This document shows positions 23,105 through 35,354 of a stretch of DNA of 47,627 bases, piece after piece. The notes beneath the pieces were generated by a model, which was given only the letters and a program-made list of their open reading frames with translations, had not been told where the DNA came from and did not search any database. Positions within the stretch are counted from its first letter, which is position 1; each line of letters opens with the position of its first letter. The translations under genes and the position numbers were made by a program. Source of the stretch: Tropicimonas isoalkanivorans (lineage in GTDB: Bacteria; Pseudomonadota; Alphaproteobacteria; Rhodobacterales; Rhodobacteraceae); NCBI RefSeq assembly GCF_900112335.1, contig NZ_FOLG01000002.1:173173-220799 (forward strand), written 5' to 3'.

Positions 23105-23178
23105 TCGAGCTATTCAATCACTTCGGCGCCATTGGCCATAAACTGACAGGTTCTTTCAAGGAGCGTGACTTTGGGTAA
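23101..23178 (+). CDS. Possible 25-aa coupling peptide
   Basis: An ATG overlapping the regulator's stop (ATGA) opens a 25-codon frame (MIELFNHFGAIGHKLTG...). It carries the aaggag site of the next gene and stops 8 bases past that gene's TTG start. Ribosomes leaving the regulator could use it to reach the DUF262 gene. It may not make a functional peptide. Confidence 0.35.
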   Translation: MIELFNHFGAIGHKLTGSFKERDFG

Positions 23179-25093
23179 GCAAGCTGCATTCAAGACAAAC
23201 CCGGTCAGCCTCGAAGAGCTTCTGCGCCAGAGCGGGAGCGGCAAGATCCAGTTGCCGGACTTCCAGCGTAGCTGGGTTTGGGACGAGGAACGTATCAAAG
23301 GGCTGATCGCCTCGATCTCGCAGGCGTTTCCAGTCGGCGCCTTGATGACGCTCGAGGTCAAGGCTGGCGCAGCGGATACCTTCGCGCGTCGTCCCATTCA
23401 GGGCGCAGATGTGGCAGTTGGAGACGGTGCGCCGGATCAGCTCTTGCTTGACGGCCAGCAGCGCATGACCTCGCTGTACCAAACCTGCCTTCGCCGCGAG
23501 GTGGTGCAGACGGTGACGCCTCGCCTCAAGCTCGTTAAGCGGTGGTTCTACATCGACATTCGAAAGGCGATGAACCCAGCGGAGGACCGCGAAAACGCAA
23601 TCATCTCTGTGCCGGAGGATCGGCGGATCAAATCGGACTTCGACCGGAAGATCGACCTAGATCTCTCTACACCGGAGCTCGAATACATGAACCTCATGTT
23701 CCCGCTGAACCAGGTGTTTGACTGGGACGAATGGCAGGACGGCTTCAACGAGTACTGGCTCGAGAACGATCCGGAGACCCGCAAACTGTTCAAGCCTTTC
23801 AAAGATGAGGTTCTTCAGAACTTCAAGTCCTACCAGCTGCCCGTGATCGCGCTGAGCCCGGAAACCTCGCACGAGGCAGTTTGTCTAGTCTTTGAAAAGG
23901 TGAACACTGGCGGCAAGCCGCTTGACGCATTCGAGCTTGTCACAGCGATGTATGCGGCTCGTGGCCACCGTCTTCGCGACGACTGGCTCGGCGCTGACGG
24001 GCAGCCGGGGCTACAAACAAGGCTTCAGCTCTACGGCCGCGCCGCGGAGCAAAAGTTTGGTGTGCTCGAGAAGGTGGCTGCGACCGATGTGCTTCAGGCC
24101 ATCGCCCTGCTGCACGGAGTTGAGAAGCGCGCAGACGAGATCGCGGCCGGACGCAAGGAGTCCGAGCTCTCCGCCGTTCGCGCCACCCGTCAGTCGTTGC
24201 TCGATCTGCCGCTCGAGGCCTATCTGAAACACCGCGCCGCAATTGAGGAAGGGTTCAAGACGGCGGCACGCTTCCTCCGCCAGAACTATATCTATCGCGT
24301 CCTCGACTTGCCCTACCAAGGCCAGCTTGTCCCCTTCGCCGCGATCCTTGCATTAATTGGGCCCAAATTCGACCACGCGGCAGTGCGTGATCAACTTGCC
24401 CGATGGTTCTGGTGCGGGATCTTCGGAGAGCTTTACGGTTCCGCGATAGAATCCCGGTTCGCAAAGGACGTGCTTGAGGTTCCTGCCTGGCTCGACGGAG
24501 GGCCCGAGCCGAGCACGATTACAGACGGACACTTCCGTCCGGAGCGACTCCGTACGCTGCGCACCCGGCTTTCGGCCGCTTACAAGGGCATCCACGCTCT
24601 AATGATGGCCGAAGGTGCGCGGGACCTTCGCTCCGGCCAGCACTTCAAGGACACGGTGTTCTTCGACGAGTACGTCGATATTCACCACATTTTCCCGCAG
24701 GACTGGTGCAAGAAGCAGAAGATCGAGCCCAAGGTATTCGATACCGTCGTCAACAAGACACCGCTGAGCTACAAGACGAACCGCATCCTCGGTGGCGTTG
24801 CGCCTTCGGTATACCTAGAACGACTAGAGACGGGCGCAAAGGATACGCCGCCGATCGCACGAGATGCGCTCGACGAGTATCTGGCCTCGCACGCGATGGA
24901 CCCTGACCTCCTGCGTGCGGATGATTTCACAGGCTTCATGGCGGATCGCGAAGACCGTCTGCTCGCCATGATCTCACGTGCCACCGGTCACACAATCACC
25001 CGCTATGACGCCGCGCCCGAGGAGGGCGAGGATGTTCTGCAGGACGACGAAGGCTTCGATCTGCCCGACCCGGACGCAGAGGAGGCCGCCTGA
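23171..25093 (+). CDS. GmrSD-like DUF262/DUF1524 protein (type IV restriction-like)
   Basis: A 640-residue single-chain protein. The N-terminal DUF262 domain has LPDFQRSWVWDEERI (28-42) and LDGQQRMTSL (93-102), the NTP-handling motif of GmrS and ParB-like folds. The C-terminal DUF1524 domain is an HNH-type nuclease with VDIHHIFP (His505, His506) and later NKTPLSYKTNRILGG. GmrSD and BrxU enzymes of this design cut modified phage DNA using NTP. I prefer the TTG at 23171, seven bases after aaggag, over the GTG at 23165, which is too close. The C-terminus is very acidic. It is the first enzyme of the defence operon. Confidence 0.88.
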   Translation: MGKQAAFKTNPVSLEELLRQSGSGKIQLPDFQRSWVWDEERIKGLIASISQAFPVGALMTLEVKAGAADTFARRPIQGADVAVGDGAPDQLLLDGQQRMTSLYQTCLRREVVQTVTPRLKLVKRWFYIDIRKAMNPAEDRENAIISVPEDRRIKSDFDRKIDLDLSTPELEYMNLMFPLNQVFDWDEWQDGFNEYWLENDPETRKLFKPFKDEVLQNFKSYQLPVIALSPETSHEAVCLVFEKVNTGGKPLDAFELVTAMYAARGHRLRDDWLGADGQPGLQTRLQLYGRAAEQKFGVLEKVAATDVLQAIALLHGVEKRADEIAAGRKESELSAVRATRQSLLDLPLEAYLKHRAAIEEGFKTAARFLRQNYIYRVLDLPYQGQLVPFAAILALIGPKFDHAAVRDQLARWFWCGIFGELYGSAIESRFAKDVLEVPAWLDGGPEPSTITDGHFRPERLRTLRTRLSAAYKGIHALMMAEGARDLRSGQHFKDTVFFDEYVDIHHIFPQDWCKKQKIEPKVFDTVVNKTPLSYKTNRILGGVAPSVYLERLETGAKDTPPIARDALDEYLASHAMDPDLLRADDFTGFMADREDRLLAMISRATGHTITRYDAAPEEGEDVLQDDEGFDLPDPDAEEAA

Positions 25094-25180
25094 ATGGATG
25101 CCATCCACAAAGGCGCTGAACTTCACGACGCGTGGCCTGCAGCCAAGCCGGCTATTGGGCATATTGAGGACAGGCCATGA
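25094..25180 (+). CDS. Possible 28-aa frame between defence genes
   Basis: An ATG directly after the DUF262 stop opens a 28-codon frame (MDAIHKGAELHDAWPAAKP...) that ends in a four-base overlap with the helicase start (ATGA). It bridges the only gap between these two genes, so it may couple their translation or be a remnant. No family recognised. Confidence 0.3.
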   Translation: MDAIHKGAELHDAWPAAKPAIGHIEDRP

Positions 25181-28100
25181 CGAAGCTGGAGGACATTAGA
25201 AATGGGGCCTCAGTTGCAGGCCTCGTTCCGAACCAAACGGTCGAAGCGATCTCGGTGGAATGGATTGGAGATCAGGCGATCAATGTCGTGTACCGAGCAT
25301 CGAACGGCTCTGTCGCGGAAACGACGCTCTACCGCGATGACGAGCACCGGCTCGGGATTGAAAGCCGTGGACGGAAATGGTCGTTCGACGCTGATGGTGC
25401 TCTGCTCCGCTTGGTGACAGAGGCAAACCGCATCAAGCTCGCTCATTTCTTCGACCCCTACCTGGCGATTCACACCAGCCTTGTGGATCCATTGCCGCAC
25501 CAAATTTCGGCGGTGTACGGCGAAATGATCCCGCGTCAGCCGCTCAGGTTCCTGCTTGCGGACGATCCCGGCGCGGGAAAAACGATCATGGCCGGCCTTT
25601 TGATCAAGGAGTTGATCGCCCGCAGTGATCTCGAGCGCTGCCTCGTGGTGGCACCGGGCAGTCTTGTTGAGCAATGGCAAGATGAACTTGGCGAGAAGTT
25701 CGGACTGGAGTTCGACATCCTGACCCGGGACATGATCGAGAGCTCGAGATCAGGGAACCCGTTCAACGACAACAACCGCCTTATCGCACGCCTCGACGTG
25801 CTGTCGCGTAACGATGAGCTTCAGGAGAAGCTGACAGCGTCTACCGAGTGGGACCTGATTATCGCCGACGAGGCCCACCGCATGTCGGCGACCTATTTCG
25901 GCAACGAGGTCAAGTATACCAAGCGCTACCAGCTCGGTCAGCAGTTGAGCCGAGCTTGCCGGCACTTCCTGCTGATGTCGGCAACGCCACACAACGGCAA
26001 AGAAAAAGACTTCCAACTGTTCATGGCCCTGCTGGATGGAGATCGCTTCGAGGGTCGCTTCCGTGACGGCGTGCACGTCGCTGACGTCGAGGACATGATG
26101 CGGCGCCTTACGAAGGAGGAGCTTCTCCGCTTCGACGGCCGGCCGCTATTTCCCGAGCGGCGTGCCTATACCGTTAAGTACGAACTCTCCCCTCAAGAGG
26201 CCGAACTTTACACGGCTGTCACCGAATATGTTCGGAACGAAATGAACCGCGTGCAGCGCTTCGCTGAGGACGATGGCAAGAAACGGAACAATGTGGGCTT
26301 TGCGCTGCAGATCTTGCAGCGCCGTCTCGCATCCAGCCCGGCAGCCATCTACCAGTCCCTGAAGCGGCGTCGCGAGCGGCTGGAGAATGAGCTCTCTGAG
26401 GCGAAGCTGGCCACAAGAAGCACCCCATCGTCCTTGAGCAAAACGTCTATCAGCGACGAGATGCTGAGAAACCTCGATGAGTACGGCCAGGACGAAATCG
26501 ATGATCTTGAGGAACTGATCTCCACCGGGGCCACCACGGCAGAAACCGTGGAGCAACTGGAACTGGAAGTTCAGACCCTCAAAGGACTTGAGAGCATGGC
26601 ACTCGAAGTCCTTCGCTCAGGCAAGGACACGAAATGGCAGCAGCTCGATCGGATTCTCGATGACGATTTGATGCTCGATCCGGACGGCTATCGACGCAAG
26701 CTGATCATCTTCACGGAGCCCAAAGACACCCTCGAATACCTACGTGAAAAGGTCGTTGCACGGCTCGGAAGGCCCGATGCGGTGGACGTCATTCACGGTG
26801 GCGTATCCCGTGAAGAAAGGCGGAAGGTCGTAGAGCGGTTCATGCAGGATCGCGATCTCCTGGTGTTGATCGCAAACGATGCGGCCGGCGAAGGCGTGAA
26901 CCTTCAGCGCGGCCATCTCATGGTAAACTATGATCTGCCGTGGAATCCCAACAAGATCGAACAGCGGTTTGGACGCATCCACCGGATCGGGCAGACGGAA
27001 GTCTGCCATCTGTGGAATCTCGTGGCGAAAGACACCCGAGAGGGCGAAGTTTATGCTCGGCTTCTGGAAAAGCTGGAGGCCGCCCGCGAAGCTCTCGGCG
27101 GCCGTGTGTATGACGTGCTCGGGGAGCTCTTCGAAGAGCGGGCGCTAAAGGACCTTCTCTTCGAGGCAATTCAATATGGCGAGCAGGACGAGGTGAAGGC
27201 GCGCCTCTTCCAGACAGTGGATGGCGCGGTCGACCAAAGCCACCTCCTCCACCTGTTACAGAAACGGCAACTCACCAGCGACACCATGCCGGAGGCGCGG
27301 GTTCAGGAGTTGCGGCTCGAGATGGAGCGAGCCGAAGCTCAGCGCCTGCAACCCCATCACATCCAGAGCTTCTTCGTCGAGGCATTCAAGCGGCTCGGCG
27401 GCCAGATCAAGCGCCGGGAAGAAGGACGGTGGGAAATCACCCATGTTCCGCTCAGCGTGCGGGAGCGTGACCGCCAAATCGGCTCAGGTGCGCCGCTTCA
27501 GAAGAAGTACGAGCGCATCTGCTTCGAAAAGGGCAAGATCAACCAGCAGCCTGTCGCGGCCTTCGTCTACCCCGGGCACCCGCTGCTCGAGGCTGTCATC
27601 AGCCTGGTGCGCGAGGAGAACGATCACCTGATGAAACAAGGGGCTGTCCTGGTCGATGACACCGACGACGGCACCGACGTCTCCGCCCTGTTCCTGCTCG
27701 AACACAGCGTGCAAGACGGCCGCCCGACCAGCTCCGGCAACGCCAACGTGATTTCGCAGAAGCTGCAGTTCGCGGCGATCGACGAGGCAGGCAACGTGAC
27801 CAACGCCGGGATCGCGCCCCACCTCAACTTGCGGCCCGCAACACCGGAGGAAATCGGCGGTGTCGAGGATGTCCTGAACGCCGACTGGCTGCGGGGCGAT
27901 CTCGAGAAGAAGGTCGTTCAGTTCGCCACCGTCGAACTCGCGCAAGGTCACGTTGCGGAAGTACGCGGGCGCCGGCTACCCGAGATCGACAAGGTCGAGC
28001 AGGAGGTGAAGGCCCGCCTCAAGAAAGAGATCAACTACTGGGACTCGCGCGCGTTCGAACTGAAGGAACAAGAGAAGGCCGGCAAGAAGACCCGCCTCAA

Positions 28101-28686
28101 CTGGCAGAACGCGCAGCGTCGCGCGGAAGATCTGGCGGAGCGCCTAAAGCGTCGCCTGGAGCTGATCGACCAGGAGCGTTTCATCTCGGCCCAGCCTCCC
28201 CGCGTGCGCGGCGGGATGGTTGTGTTGCCCCGCGGCCTCCTGCGCGAGCGCATGCCAGCCGAGATGGCCGATGTGGGGTCGGGCTTCTCGGAGGATCCGG
28301 TCGCCCGCCGCGAGATCGAGCTGAAGGCGATGGAGGCGGTCATGGCCGTCGAGCGCGAACTCGGGAACCGGCCGGAGGACGTGTCGGCCCAGAAGGTCGG
28401 CTATGACATCGCGTCCTACGATCCGAACGTCGACCACATGCGCTTCATCGAGGTTAAGGGACGGATCGACGGCGCGGACACGGTGATGATCACCCGGCAG
28501 GAGGTCATCACCTCGCTCCACGAGCCCGAGAAGTTCATCCTCGCCATTGTCCAGGTCGGCGACGGCTACGTGCATGCGCCCCGCTATCTCCGCGGCGCGC
28601 TGGACACGCGAGAGCCGCCTTTCGACCAGAACGCCATTCAATTCAACATCAATCGCCTGCTTGAGCGGGCAAAGGCACCTGCATGA
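25177..28686 (+). CDS. SNF2-type helicase with C-terminal DUF3883 domain
   Basis: A 1169-residue superfamily 2 ATPase of the SNF2/RapA kind: motif I DDPGAGKT (129-136), motif II ADEAH (230-234), motif III LMSATPHNGK (about 266-275), and motif VI QRFGRIHRIGQ (from about 596). A long helical middle follows. The C-terminus is a DUF3883 nuclease-like domain with GYDIAS (Asp1077) and FIEVKGR (Glu1092, Lys1094). DISARM class 1 uses an SNF2 helicase (DrmD) with a methyltransferase; this protein is comparable but I cannot assign it to that family. It probably translocates on DNA to recognise or destroy foreign DNA. ATGA overlap with the ASCH gene. Confidence 0.88.
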   Translation: MTKLEDIRNGASVAGLVPNQTVEAISVEWIGDQAINVVYRASNGSVAETTLYRDDEHRLGIESRGRKWSFDADGALLRLVTEANRIKLAHFFDPYLAIHTSLVDPLPHQISAVYGEMIPRQPLRFLLADDPGAGKTIMAGLLIKELIARSDLERCLVVAPGSLVEQWQDELGEKFGLEFDILTRDMIESSRSGNPFNDNNRLIARLDVLSRNDELQEKLTASTEWDLIIADEAHRMSATYFGNEVKYTKRYQLGQQLSRACRHFLLMSATPHNGKEKDFQLFMALLDGDRFEGRFRDGVHVADVEDMMRRLTKEELLRFDGRPLFPERRAYTVKYELSPQEAELYTAVTEYVRNEMNRVQRFAEDDGKKRNNVGFALQILQRRLASSPAAIYQSLKRRRERLENELSEAKLATRSTPSSLSKTSISDEMLRNLDEYGQDEIDDLEELISTGATTAETVEQLELEVQTLKGLESMALEVLRSGKDTKWQQLDRILDDDLMLDPDGYRRKLIIFTEPKDTLEYLREKVVARLGRPDAVDVIHGGVSREERRKVVERFMQDRDLLVLIANDAAGEGVNLQRGHLMVNYDLPWNPNKIEQRFGRIHRIGQTEVCHLWNLVAKDTREGEVYARLLEKLEAAREALGGRVYDVLGELFEERALKDLLFEAIQYGEQDEVKARLFQTVDGAVDQSHLLHLLQKRQLTSDTMPEARVQELRLEMERAEAQRLQPHHIQSFFVEAFKRLGGQIKRREEGRWEITHVPLSVRERDRQIGSGAPLQKKYERICFEKGKINQQPVAAFVYPGHPLLEAVISLVREENDHLMKQGAVLVDDTDDGTDVSALFLLEHSVQDGRPTSSGNANVISQKLQFAAIDEAGNVTNAGIAPHLNLRPATPEEIGGVEDVLNADWLRGDLEKKVVQFATVELAQGHVAEVRGRRLPEIDKVEQEVKARLKKEINYWDSRAFELKEQEKAGKKTRLNWQNAQRRAEDLAERLKRRLELIDQERFISAQPPRVRGGMVVLPRGLLRERMPAEMADVGSGFSEDPVARREIELKAMEAVMAVERELGNRPEDVSAQKVGYDIASYDPNVDHMRFIEVKGRIDGADTVMITRQEVITSLHEPEKFILAIVQVGDGYVHAPRYLRGALDTREPPFDQNAIQFNINRLLERAKAPA

Positions 28687-29090
28687 ATATCGAAAAAGCT
28701 CTCATCGTTGACGAACCTTGGATCAGCAAGATCTTGAGCGGCGCCAAGACTTGGGAAATGAGGAGCACATCAGCCAAGCAGCGGGGCTGGATTGGCCTGA
28801 TCAAGAAAGGCAGCGGCCACGTCGTTGGTGTCGCGAAGATGACTGGAGTCGACGGCCCGCTCTCTGATCAGAAGATGATCGATAACTCCGACAAGCATCA
28901 CATTCCTTCCGACATATTTCTCGCAGGGAAATTTTCGAAGCACAGATACGCCTGGATCATGTCCGGTGCGGTTCGTCTGAGACGGCCCGTTCCCTACCGG
29001 CACAAAAGCGGTGCGGTTATCTGGGTCGCGCTCGATCAGAACGTCTCGGATGCCTTGGCGCAAGACGAAGCCGTAAAGGCCCTAGCATGA
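28683..29090 (+). CDS. ASCH-domain protein
   Basis: A 135-residue protein with the ASCH/PUA-like start ALIVDEPWISKILSGAKTWE, then MRS and RGWIGLIKKGSG, and a beta-rich remainder. ASCH and related EVE domains bind RNA or modified bases, and some ASCH proteins act on nucleosides. Packed by ATGA overlaps between the helicase and the methyltransferase, it may read the modification or a nucleic-acid signal for the system. That role is inference. Confidence 0.82.
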   Translation: MNIEKALIVDEPWISKILSGAKTWEMRSTSAKQRGWIGLIKKGSGHVVGVAKMTGVDGPLSDQKMIDNSDKHHIPSDIFLAGKFSKHRYAWIMSGAVRLRRPVPYRHKSGAVIWVALDQNVSDALAQDEAVKALA

Positions 29091-31906
29091 CCACCCCCTA
29101 CAAGAAGAAACTCATCGAAGTTGCCATTCCGCTCGAGGCGATCAATGCGGCGTCGGCGCGGGAGAAGTCGATCCGGCATGGGCATCCCTCGACGCTGCAT
29201 CTGTGGTGGGCGCGGCGGCCGTTGGCGGCGTGTCGGGCGGTGCTGTTCGCGCAGCTGGTGGACGACCCATCAAGCCATCCGGACAAGTTCCCGACCGAGG
29301 AGGTCTTGGAGGCCGAGCGCAAACGGCTGTTCCAGATCATCGAGGACCTGGTGAAGTGGGAGAACTCGACCAACGAGGAGGTGCTGGAGCGCGCGCGGGC
29401 AGAGATCCGCGCCAGCTGCGGCGGCGAGCTGCCCCCGGTTTATGACCCGTTCTCGGGCGGCGGGTCGATCCCGCTGGAGGCGCAGCGGCTGGGGCTGCCC
29501 GCCTATGGGTCCGACCTGAACCCGGTGGCGGTGATGATCGGCAAGGCGATGATCGAGATCCCGCCGAAGTTCAAGGACATGGAACCGATCCATCCGGGCG
29601 GGAAGGAGCGCAACCACTACCGCAACGCCGAAGGGCTCGCGGAGGACGTGAAATACTACGGCGAGTGGATGCGCGAGAAGGCGTGGGAGCGCATCGGGCA
29701 TCTCTATCCGCAGGTGGACCTGCCGAGCGAGTATGGCGGCGGCAAGGCGACTGTGATCGCCTGGATTTGGGCGCGGACGGTGCCGAGCCCGGACCCCGCT
29801 TTTTCGGATGTGCAGGTGCCGATTGCGTCGAGCTTTCTACTGAGCTCGAAGTCCGGAAAAGAAGCTTGGATTGAGCCGCTCGTGGATCGGCAAAGTAAGA
29901 CAATCAGATACCGCATACGGCAAGGCGGCACGAAGGCAGAGATCGAGAAAGCCAAAAGCGGCGTGAAGCTGGGCCAGGCAACATTTCGATGCCTAATGTC
30001 AGAGGCTCCAATCTCTGGCCAGTACGTCGACAAGATGGCCGACAAAGGCAAGATGGGCACTACGCTGATCGCGGTTGTCGCAGAGGTAAAGCGAAACAGA
30101 ATATTTCTTGAGCCAACTTCTGTTGACGTGCCACTCATGCGGAAGCAAGTCGGCGACTACCTCGAGGGTAGCGATCTCGACGTGCTGGAAGTTCCATGCC
30201 GGGGGACATTTGCCAGCAACGCTCAAGGACGCTACTACGGTTTCAAGACCTTCAGGGATTATTTCACCGATCGGCAATTGGTCGCACTGTCAACTTTCTC
30301 GGAACTCGCCTCAGAGGTCCAAGAGAAAATTCTGCGCGACGCTCAAGCCAGCCGTTTGGCTGATGACAATGCGAGCCTCCGATCTGGAGGAACTGGGGCC
30401 TTGGCATATGCTCAGGCCATAGCAGTTTACCTAAGCTTTGGAGTCAGCCGACTTTCTGATATTCAAAACTCCCTTTGCAGATGGGAGTCCTCGAAGACCC
30501 AGGTTCGAAACCTATTTGGCCGACAGGCGATCCCAATGATGTGGGATTTTGGTGAGAACAATGTGTTTGGTGATGCGGCCGGTGACTTCAGGACCAGCCT
30601 TGGAACAATCGTCAAAGTGATCGAACGATTTGCTCCGGCAAAGTCGGGCACGATGAAGAATTCTGACGCTCAGACGGTTGAGTATCCAGACGGCGTCGTG
30701 ATTTCCACAGACCCACCATATTACGATAATATTGAGTACGCAGACCTCTCAGATTTCTTTTATGTCTGGTTGCGGAAGGCGCTCAGGCATATTGAGCCCG
30801 AAGTGTTGAGTGTTCTATCCACGCCTAAGTCTGAAGAGCTTGTAGCTACGCGATATAGGCACGGCAGCCAAGAAGCTGCCGAATCCTTCTTTCTCGAAGG
30901 CATGCGCAAGGCTGTAACGAACATGGCGGCGCACTCGTCAACTGACTTTCCAGCGACGATCTATTATGCATTCAAGCAAAGCGAGATTGACAAGGAGGGC
31001 ATCAGTTCCACTGGGTGGGCAACCTTCCTGCAGGCGGTGGTTGAAGCCGGGTATGCGGTGGTCGGCACTTGGCCTATGCGGACTGAAATGGCCAACCGCA
31101 TGGTAGCCTCTGGCACAAATGCTCTCGCGAACTCAGTCGTCCTCGTCTGCCGAAAGAAGGTCGCTACGGCTGACACCATCACTCGCGCAGAGTTCATCCG
31201 AGCCTTGAAACGCGAACTCCCGCCAGCCATCGCCGAGCTTCAGGCCGCCAACGTCTCCCCCGCCGACATGCCGCAATCGGCCATCGGCCCCGGCATGGGT
31301 GTCTTCTCGCGCTACAAGGCTGTGCTGGAGGCCGACGACAGCCCGATGACGGTCAAGACCGCGCTGCAGCTGATCAATGCCGAGCTCGACGAGTTCCTGA
31401 ATGACCTGCATGGCGAGTTCGACGCCGACACCCGCTTTGCCGCGACCTGGTTCGAGCAGCACGGCACCGACAAAGGCGACTACGGCGCGGCCGACAACCT
31501 CGCCCGCGCGCGGGGCATCTCGGTCGAGAGCGTGAAGCATGCCGGGATCGTCGACAGCTCGGCCGGCAAGGTCCGCATCCTCAAGCGCGCAGAACTGGAC
31601 CCGGACTGGGATCCGGCCGAGGACGATCACCTTACGATCTGGGAATGCTGCCAGCACCTGATCCGCGTGCTGGAGAACGACGGCGAATACGCCGCGGCCC
31701 TGCTGCTGAAGAAGCTGGGCCCGGACCGTGCCGAGATGGTCAAGGACCTCGCCTATTACCTCTACGACGTCTGCTCGAACAAGCGGCAGGACGCGAAGGA
31801 GGCGACCTCCTACAACGGGCTGATCGCGGTGTGGACGGACCTGACGCGGCTCGCCGCGACGATCCGGATCGAAGATGTGAACCGCCAGACGGCGATGGAT
31901 ATTTGA
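29087..31906 (+). CDS. DUF1156 DNA methyltransferase
   Basis: A 939-residue methyltransferase. The N-terminal DUF1156 part (about 1-110) has the conserved HPSTLHLWWARRPLAACRA. SAM motif I is DPFSGGGSIPLEA (from Asp120) and the catalytic motif is DPPYYDN (from Asp542), consistent with N6-adenine or N4-cytosine methylation. GC is 73% in 29461-29520, 43% in 30421-30480, 42% in 30721-30780 and 72% in 31501-31560. The central part, with the presumed target-recognition region and DPPY, therefore appears to come from another source. It likely marks self DNA for the operon's nucleases. Confidence 0.9.
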   Translation: MTTPYKKKLIEVAIPLEAINAASAREKSIRHGHPSTLHLWWARRPLAACRAVLFAQLVDDPSSHPDKFPTEEVLEAERKRLFQIIEDLVKWENSTNEEVLERARAEIRASCGGELPPVYDPFSGGGSIPLEAQRLGLPAYGSDLNPVAVMIGKAMIEIPPKFKDMEPIHPGGKERNHYRNAEGLAEDVKYYGEWMREKAWERIGHLYPQVDLPSEYGGGKATVIAWIWARTVPSPDPAFSDVQVPIASSFLLSSKSGKEAWIEPLVDRQSKTIRYRIRQGGTKAEIEKAKSGVKLGQATFRCLMSEAPISGQYVDKMADKGKMGTTLIAVVAEVKRNRIFLEPTSVDVPLMRKQVGDYLEGSDLDVLEVPCRGTFASNAQGRYYGFKTFRDYFTDRQLVALSTFSELASEVQEKILRDAQASRLADDNASLRSGGTGALAYAQAIAVYLSFGVSRLSDIQNSLCRWESSKTQVRNLFGRQAIPMMWDFGENNVFGDAAGDFRTSLGTIVKVIERFAPAKSGTMKNSDAQTVEYPDGVVISTDPPYYDNIEYADLSDFFYVWLRKALRHIEPEVLSVLSTPKSEELVATRYRHGSQEAAESFFLEGMRKAVTNMAAHSSTDFPATIYYAFKQSEIDKEGISSTGWATFLQAVVEAGYAVVGTWPMRTEMANRMVASGTNALANSVVLVCRKKVATADTITRAEFIRALKRELPPAIAELQAANVSPADMPQSAIGPGMGVFSRYKAVLEADDSPMTVKTALQLINAELDEFLNDLHGEFDADTRFAATWFEQHGTDKGDYGAADNLARARGISVESVKHAGIVDSSAGKVRILKRAELDPDWDPAEDDHLTIWECCQHLIRVLENDGEYAAALLLKKLGPDRAEMVKDLAYYLYDVCSNKRQDAKEATSYNGLIAVWTDLTRLAATIRIEDVNRQTAMDI

Positions 31907-31919
31907 GGGCAGTTTTCAG

Positions 31920-35249
<3,330 letters not shown>

Positions 35250-35270
35250 AGCCGCCGCTGCCCGATACAT

Positions 35271-35321
35271 TCACCCCACCTCCGCCCCCCAGAACGACGT
35301 CTGGTCAGCGGCGAAGTAGCC
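35271..35321 (-). pseudogene. Displaced 3' end of a DUF2793 tail gene
   Basis: Read leftward, this 51-bp stretch encodes GYFAADQTSFWGAEVG and a stop. The intact tail gene ends GYFAADQTSFWGAKIG (38381-38431). The two DNA stretches agree at 43 of 51 positions. Upstream of Gly the similarity ends abruptly. Both copies have the same orientation and bracket the HelD-like helicase gene, so this looks like the old end of a tail gene left behind when the helicase cassette arrived. Confidence 0.8.
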
Positions 35322-35354
35322 ACGCGCGATCAATGAGCGATAAGGCCGAAGTTA

